Program-made: the position numbers and the translations under genes | In this document: positions 21,081 through 24,598 of the stretch, in pieces | How the letters are laid out: each line of letters begins with the position of its first letter | Numbering within the stretch: the stretch's first letter is position 1 | Assembly: GCA_024741835.1 (NCBI GenBank) | Contig: JAENRP010000198.1 | Coordinates: forward strand, 22,128 to 46,725 | Reading direction: 5' to 3' | Origin: Diplocarpon mali | Lineage: Eukaryota; Ascomycota; Leotiomycetes; Helotiales; Drepanopezizaceae | DNA length: 24,598 nucleotides | The notes under the pieces: model-generated | The model's input: the letters and a program-made list of their open reading frames with translations, nothing else | What the model was told of the DNA's origin: nothing | Database searches by the model: none

Positions 21081-23478
21081 TGCAAAGCCGGCCGTTCAGA
21101 CCAGAGAGCTGCAAGGCCAACAGGTCTCCACTCCGCATCTACAGCTCCGCATCTCTCCTCCCATGCTTCTGCATACCGGGTCTCCCCTCGCCTCATCCAT
21201 TCCTACAATACAAGCGAACATCTCGCCTTCTCCACCGCCTTTCCCGCGCCGCGTAGGAGGGTGCGGAGAGTCTCGCCAGAAGAGCTAGCTAGCCGCCCGT
21301 CTCGCGAGGAGATCTTGTCTCGCGCCGAAACCCCGCCGGCGCTGACCTGCGGCGGGGGTCGAGGACTCTCGCCGCGGATAGAATCACCTGGTGAGAGCGG
21401 TTTTCTCCGCGCCGCGGAAATGGGCTGTCGTAGCCAGACGCGGTCCCCGGAGGTGGAGGTGCGAGGGTTTCGTGTCGTGGTGAGAGCGGTGGTGGTACTC
21501 GGTCTTTTCTCTGTCTGTCTCTCTTTTTTTATTTTTTATTTATTTATTTACTTTCTANTTTTTAATAAAAAAGACGGGTAGGAAACCCTCCACGCTCGAC
21601 AGACGGGCTGTGCTCCGAGGATTGCTGTCTGGCGATATGGATTCCCGCAGGCCATGAAAAGACCACGCCCCGGACGGCGTTGCGAGCACGGTCGCCAGCG
21701 GGCTGGACTCTACGCCGACCAAGCTGCTACAGCGCGCCCACCTCTCGGGACGAGAAACCCCCCCTTTCCTAGCAGGACTCCGTGGGTCTTGTCCTCCTCT
21801 GCCGCCAGCTGCGCAGGTGGTGGGTATATCGAGCCCGCGGTGGCTCGCTGGGTACTGCACTGGACGGGGTGCAGCAGGATTACAAGCGTGGGTCTGCTCT
21901 CACGGCGTGCGTGCGGAGGACGAGTGCTTCGGATCTATCAGATGCGGGAGAGCGGGATGGCTGGACGCCCGATCTGCTGTATTCGAGAAAGAAGCTTCTT
22001 GTTACTACTGCGGTTGCTATGGCTACGGCTACTATGGCTACCCTGCTATTACAGTACAACGAAAAACTCGACGCAAAGCTTGCAGATACTGTGGGACAGG
22101 CCAGGCCTTGAAAGTATTGATAAGACCAGGGGTGGAAAGGGTTCGGCTTGCGCGCTACGGTAAACGGTCGAATTGCTTCCCACTGTTCCGAGTAGGTTTC
22201 TTGCCCTGGTTTCGACCCACCGTACCCGGAAGAGAAGAAGAAGCAGAGAGAGGGGAGTCTAGAACACCACTACTCCGTGGGGTTTGGGGATCGACTGCCT
22301 GCGGAAAACATCGGGGAGCCAGCGCGCTGTTGGAGAAGCGCGCGCTCCCGTCGCCGCGAGAGATGGGCCGCGGTGAGATGAAGGGGGTCTCGCGTCAGAA
22401 ATCAAGATCTCTCGGATGCAGACACAAGAGCTGGCGATAGATTGGCAACGGCATGGCGCCAAGAGCTGCCGCGGGACGCTTCAGGAGTTAAGCATCTACA
22501 CAGTACTGGAGGCGGACACCGCATGAGATGCACGAAATGAGATGTGGAATAACGTGACTCCCAGCACTTGAGCTGACACTCGCCCTGGGCGAGACGCGAG
22601 GGCAGCAATTCCCCGAGCATTCTGATGCGCAGATGGGCTGGCACCGGGCGGCCCTGGGACAGCGTAGCCGGACTACAACGGCGTCGAAAACACGGTGGAT
22701 AATGGTCATCTCGTATCGTTTCCTGCGAAATAATCTCAACTCTTTCTCGCGCAAGGGGGCCAGGGTACCTAGCTCGCCTCTGGGTCCGGTGGCTATTGGC
22801 CGGGTCCTTGGAAAATGCCGCCCATGTTCCGGCACCGAGCAAGGATCGTAAATAAAGAAAGCCTCTGGGGCGCTGATGACAGCGGAGCAGGAACAATGGC
22901 GACTCGGCCAAACTACACAGGACTTTCTCGAGAGGAGCGAGGACCGTACCCGAGCAGGGTGATATTTTCGAAAATATGAATAAAAATCCAAAGCAGAGCA
23001 GATGGTTCGGAAGAGATACTTCGCCGGCGATGTTATTCAGCCAAGCATTCTCTTGGCCCACCTGCCTCGTTTGGCTGATTGACCGCCAGGGAGGGATGCG
23101 CAGGCATTGTGTTCTAATTTCCGACTGTGAGGAAGGATTGGCGAGTCACACGCGGTGGGTGATTGGGATGAGGACGAGAGCAAGAGAGAGGATCCCAAGC
23201 CGAGCTGGATCACTGCGAGGTATTTCTGGAGGCCTCGGCGAGGTTGTGTCTTGTGTTTGTTCGGACGAGGGGAGGTACGGGGGTTTGTGGTGTTGGGAGA
23301 CAGGCCTTTTCCGTGGACGGCTGCCAAGAGAGATAGACGGCGCCGTCCGGGGAGTTCATCTAGTGGGCAGGGATCCGGATAATAGACTTTGTGGGGGCTG
23401 AGCGGCTTTCATATCCAGGGAAGAGGCGTCGGGATCAGGACTACCCAAGAGGTCTGGCGCGGGCCCGAGAGAGAGGGT
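21081..23478. other. GC-rich stretch without a recognisable gene
   Basis: Open frames occur on both strands and overlap in all registers, for example 21654-22163 plus and 22402-23061 minus. Their translations are rich in Arg, Ser, Gly and Pro and show no domain. Several lack an ATG start. A pyrimidine and TTTA-rich tract lies at about 21520-21560, with one undetermined base (n) at 21558, suggesting a difficult homopolymer region. It may be regulatory or untranslated DNA. Confidence 0.5.
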
Positions 23479-23504
23479 GAGAGAGAGAGAGAGAGAGAGA
23501 GAGA
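23479..23504 (+). repeat. (GA)13 microsatellite
   Basis: Thirteen uninterrupted GA dinucleotides, preceded by further GAGAGAGGGTGA-type purine sequence from about 23467. Confidence 0.95.
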
Positions 23505-24598
23505 TTGTGAAACTCGTGTATGGAACTTGTTGAATGCAATGGCGTACTTCTCTTCCAGGAGTCAGTCTGTTGCCATGGGGAGAGTCGGTGGGGACGCCTC
23601 CCCGAACGCCCAGGGAAGGGGGAGTCTCGATGTGCTGGCATCTATCCTGCGCTTACACACAGTACAGATGCAGCGGGTCCGCCTTCTTGATGGGAATGAC
23701 GGCGGAGAGGGATGCGTCCGATCTGGACATTCACTTCATCCAGGTGGCTTGCGGCTCTGGGAAGTTGATCGGCTCGTTCTCGGTAGCCTCTCCACCGGCA
23801 TGGCTGGGATCTGGGGTCACAGGTCGACGATGTGTTTGGAGACTGATGTCGGGGAGGATCGGACGAGACGACTCTCTCTCGATCGCGATGCCAGCCGAAA
23901 GCCAACGGGAGGCATGGTCGGAGTCAGACCACTCCATGTACTGGAACCATGGCGCTCATGCGCATGCGGTGTTGCAGGACATGATGAAGGCGGCGACGAT
24001 CCGTCTGGCTGCGATGGTGGAAAAGCTCGACATGTCCCCGACCTGATGGCGTGGGCGGAATCGCTCGGGCGGGACGTGTGCCTCTGTAACGTTGCGGTTC
24101 CCACACAGCTGGCGAAGATCAGCACCGCCTCGCCAACGTGCATGTCCGCGCCGACTCCAAACCGGTGTCAAGGAGCTGCGACGCTCGAGAGCGCGGTCGA
24201 CGGGGCAAGCAGAGAGATGCTTGCTGGTCGCCGAGCCGCCGGGCCCCAGCCCCCTTTGGATTTTCCCATGGCCAGGGCAATTCCGTGGTGGCGAAAGTAT
24301 TTGCAGTATTTGCAGCGGGTGATTGATCGCACTCGTATAACTGTCCTGTTGTTTATCGGCTCCTCTATATATATCCCGTCGACTTGTCCGGATGGAGTTA
24401 AGAGAGACGACTGAACCTTTTGACCAGGCCGGATAAGCGTCACGCTAGTGCCCAGGTCTAACCGGTTCTGTGCTCGTGCTCGTACTTGGAACTTTTGGTT
24501 TCCGGAACCGGTGTTTCTTTATTAATTAAGTACGGAACCCTGGTTCTGATACGACGTTGAGCTGGCGGGTCTGTCTGTGGCGAAAGGGCAGAGGGGGG
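23505..24598. other. GC-rich stretch up to the right edge, possible upstream region of a gene outside the window
   Basis: The longest frame here starts at an ATG at 23539 and runs to a TGA at 24412-24414 (291 codons). Its translation has no domain I recognise, and a second frame (23534-24046) is open over the same bases, so I do not call a gene. A TATATATAT box at about 24365-24374 and an inverted ACCGGTTC / GAACCGGT pair (24461-24468 and 24505-24512) would fit the promoter and leader of a rightward gene beyond 24598. Confidence 0.4.

Noticed and set aside
21261..22440. Overlapping GC-rich frames, including a Tyr/Gly-rich stretch near 22010-22050
   Set aside because: Several registers are open at once, some lack ATG, and the Tyr/Gly run is explained by a short degenerate GGCTAC repeat.
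22402..23061. 219-codon minus-strand frame
   Set aside because: The translation is rich in Arg, Ser, Pro and Cys without a domain, and overlapping frames on both strands are equally open.

Overview
The window looks like nuclear DNA of a filamentous ascomycete (Pezizomycotina). It has short fungal introns, a DHX35-type DEAH-box helicase gene, and chromodomain-bearing Ty3/Gypsy elements destroyed by dense C-to-T / G-to-A change at CpA/TpG sites, the hallmark of repeat-induced point mutation (RIP). The genus cannot be fixed from the sequence alone.

Positions 1 to about 14.0 kb form one extremely AT-rich, RIP-decayed block made of three retrotransposons in nested order. The oldest visible layer (C) is a minus-strand element known only from its gag, of the Copia-like UBN2/gag_2 type, in two pieces (5955-6466 and 13475 to about 13990). 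Two chromodomain Gypsy elements were inserted into that gag. Element B is minus strand: its 5' LTR ends at 5954, gag starts at 5329, and pol runs to about 21, with the rest beyond the left edge. Element A is plus strand and complete at 6467-13474: 255-bp LTRs, 7008 bp in total, target-site duplication GTTAA. Removing A with one GTTAA restores the reading frame of C. In A and B the reading frames of gag and pol can still be followed through several kilobases. The decay is stop codons and missense changes, not indels, and both have pol in the -1 frame relative to gag.

From about 14.0 to 16.9 kb the sequence is moderately AT-rich and no longer looks RIP-shredded. It holds a dense CATATG palindrome cluster and a small secreted-protein gene (14961-15344). 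That gene is effector-like in size and position, and its frame stays open for 25 codons beyond a TAG that could be a RIP-type CAG change.

From about 16.9 kb base composition is ordinary to GC-rich. A three-exon gene at 17143-19699 encodes a 694-residue DHX35-like spliceosome-associated RNA helicase. It has one GC-AG intron, a 343-bp second intron that splits the SAT motif, and a start-stop AUG-UGA just upstream.

From 19.7 kb to the right edge I find no convincing protein gene. The stretch holds an AT-rich patch with a degenerate mitochondrial-type tRNA-Lys(TTT) (20852-20922, probably a nuclear insertion of mitochondrial DNA), a (GA)13 microsatellite, one ambiguous base, and a long GC-rich tract that may be the upstream region of a gene to the right. 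The window therefore records an invaded, silenced compartment beside a conserved housekeeping gene, with a candidate secreted protein on the border.
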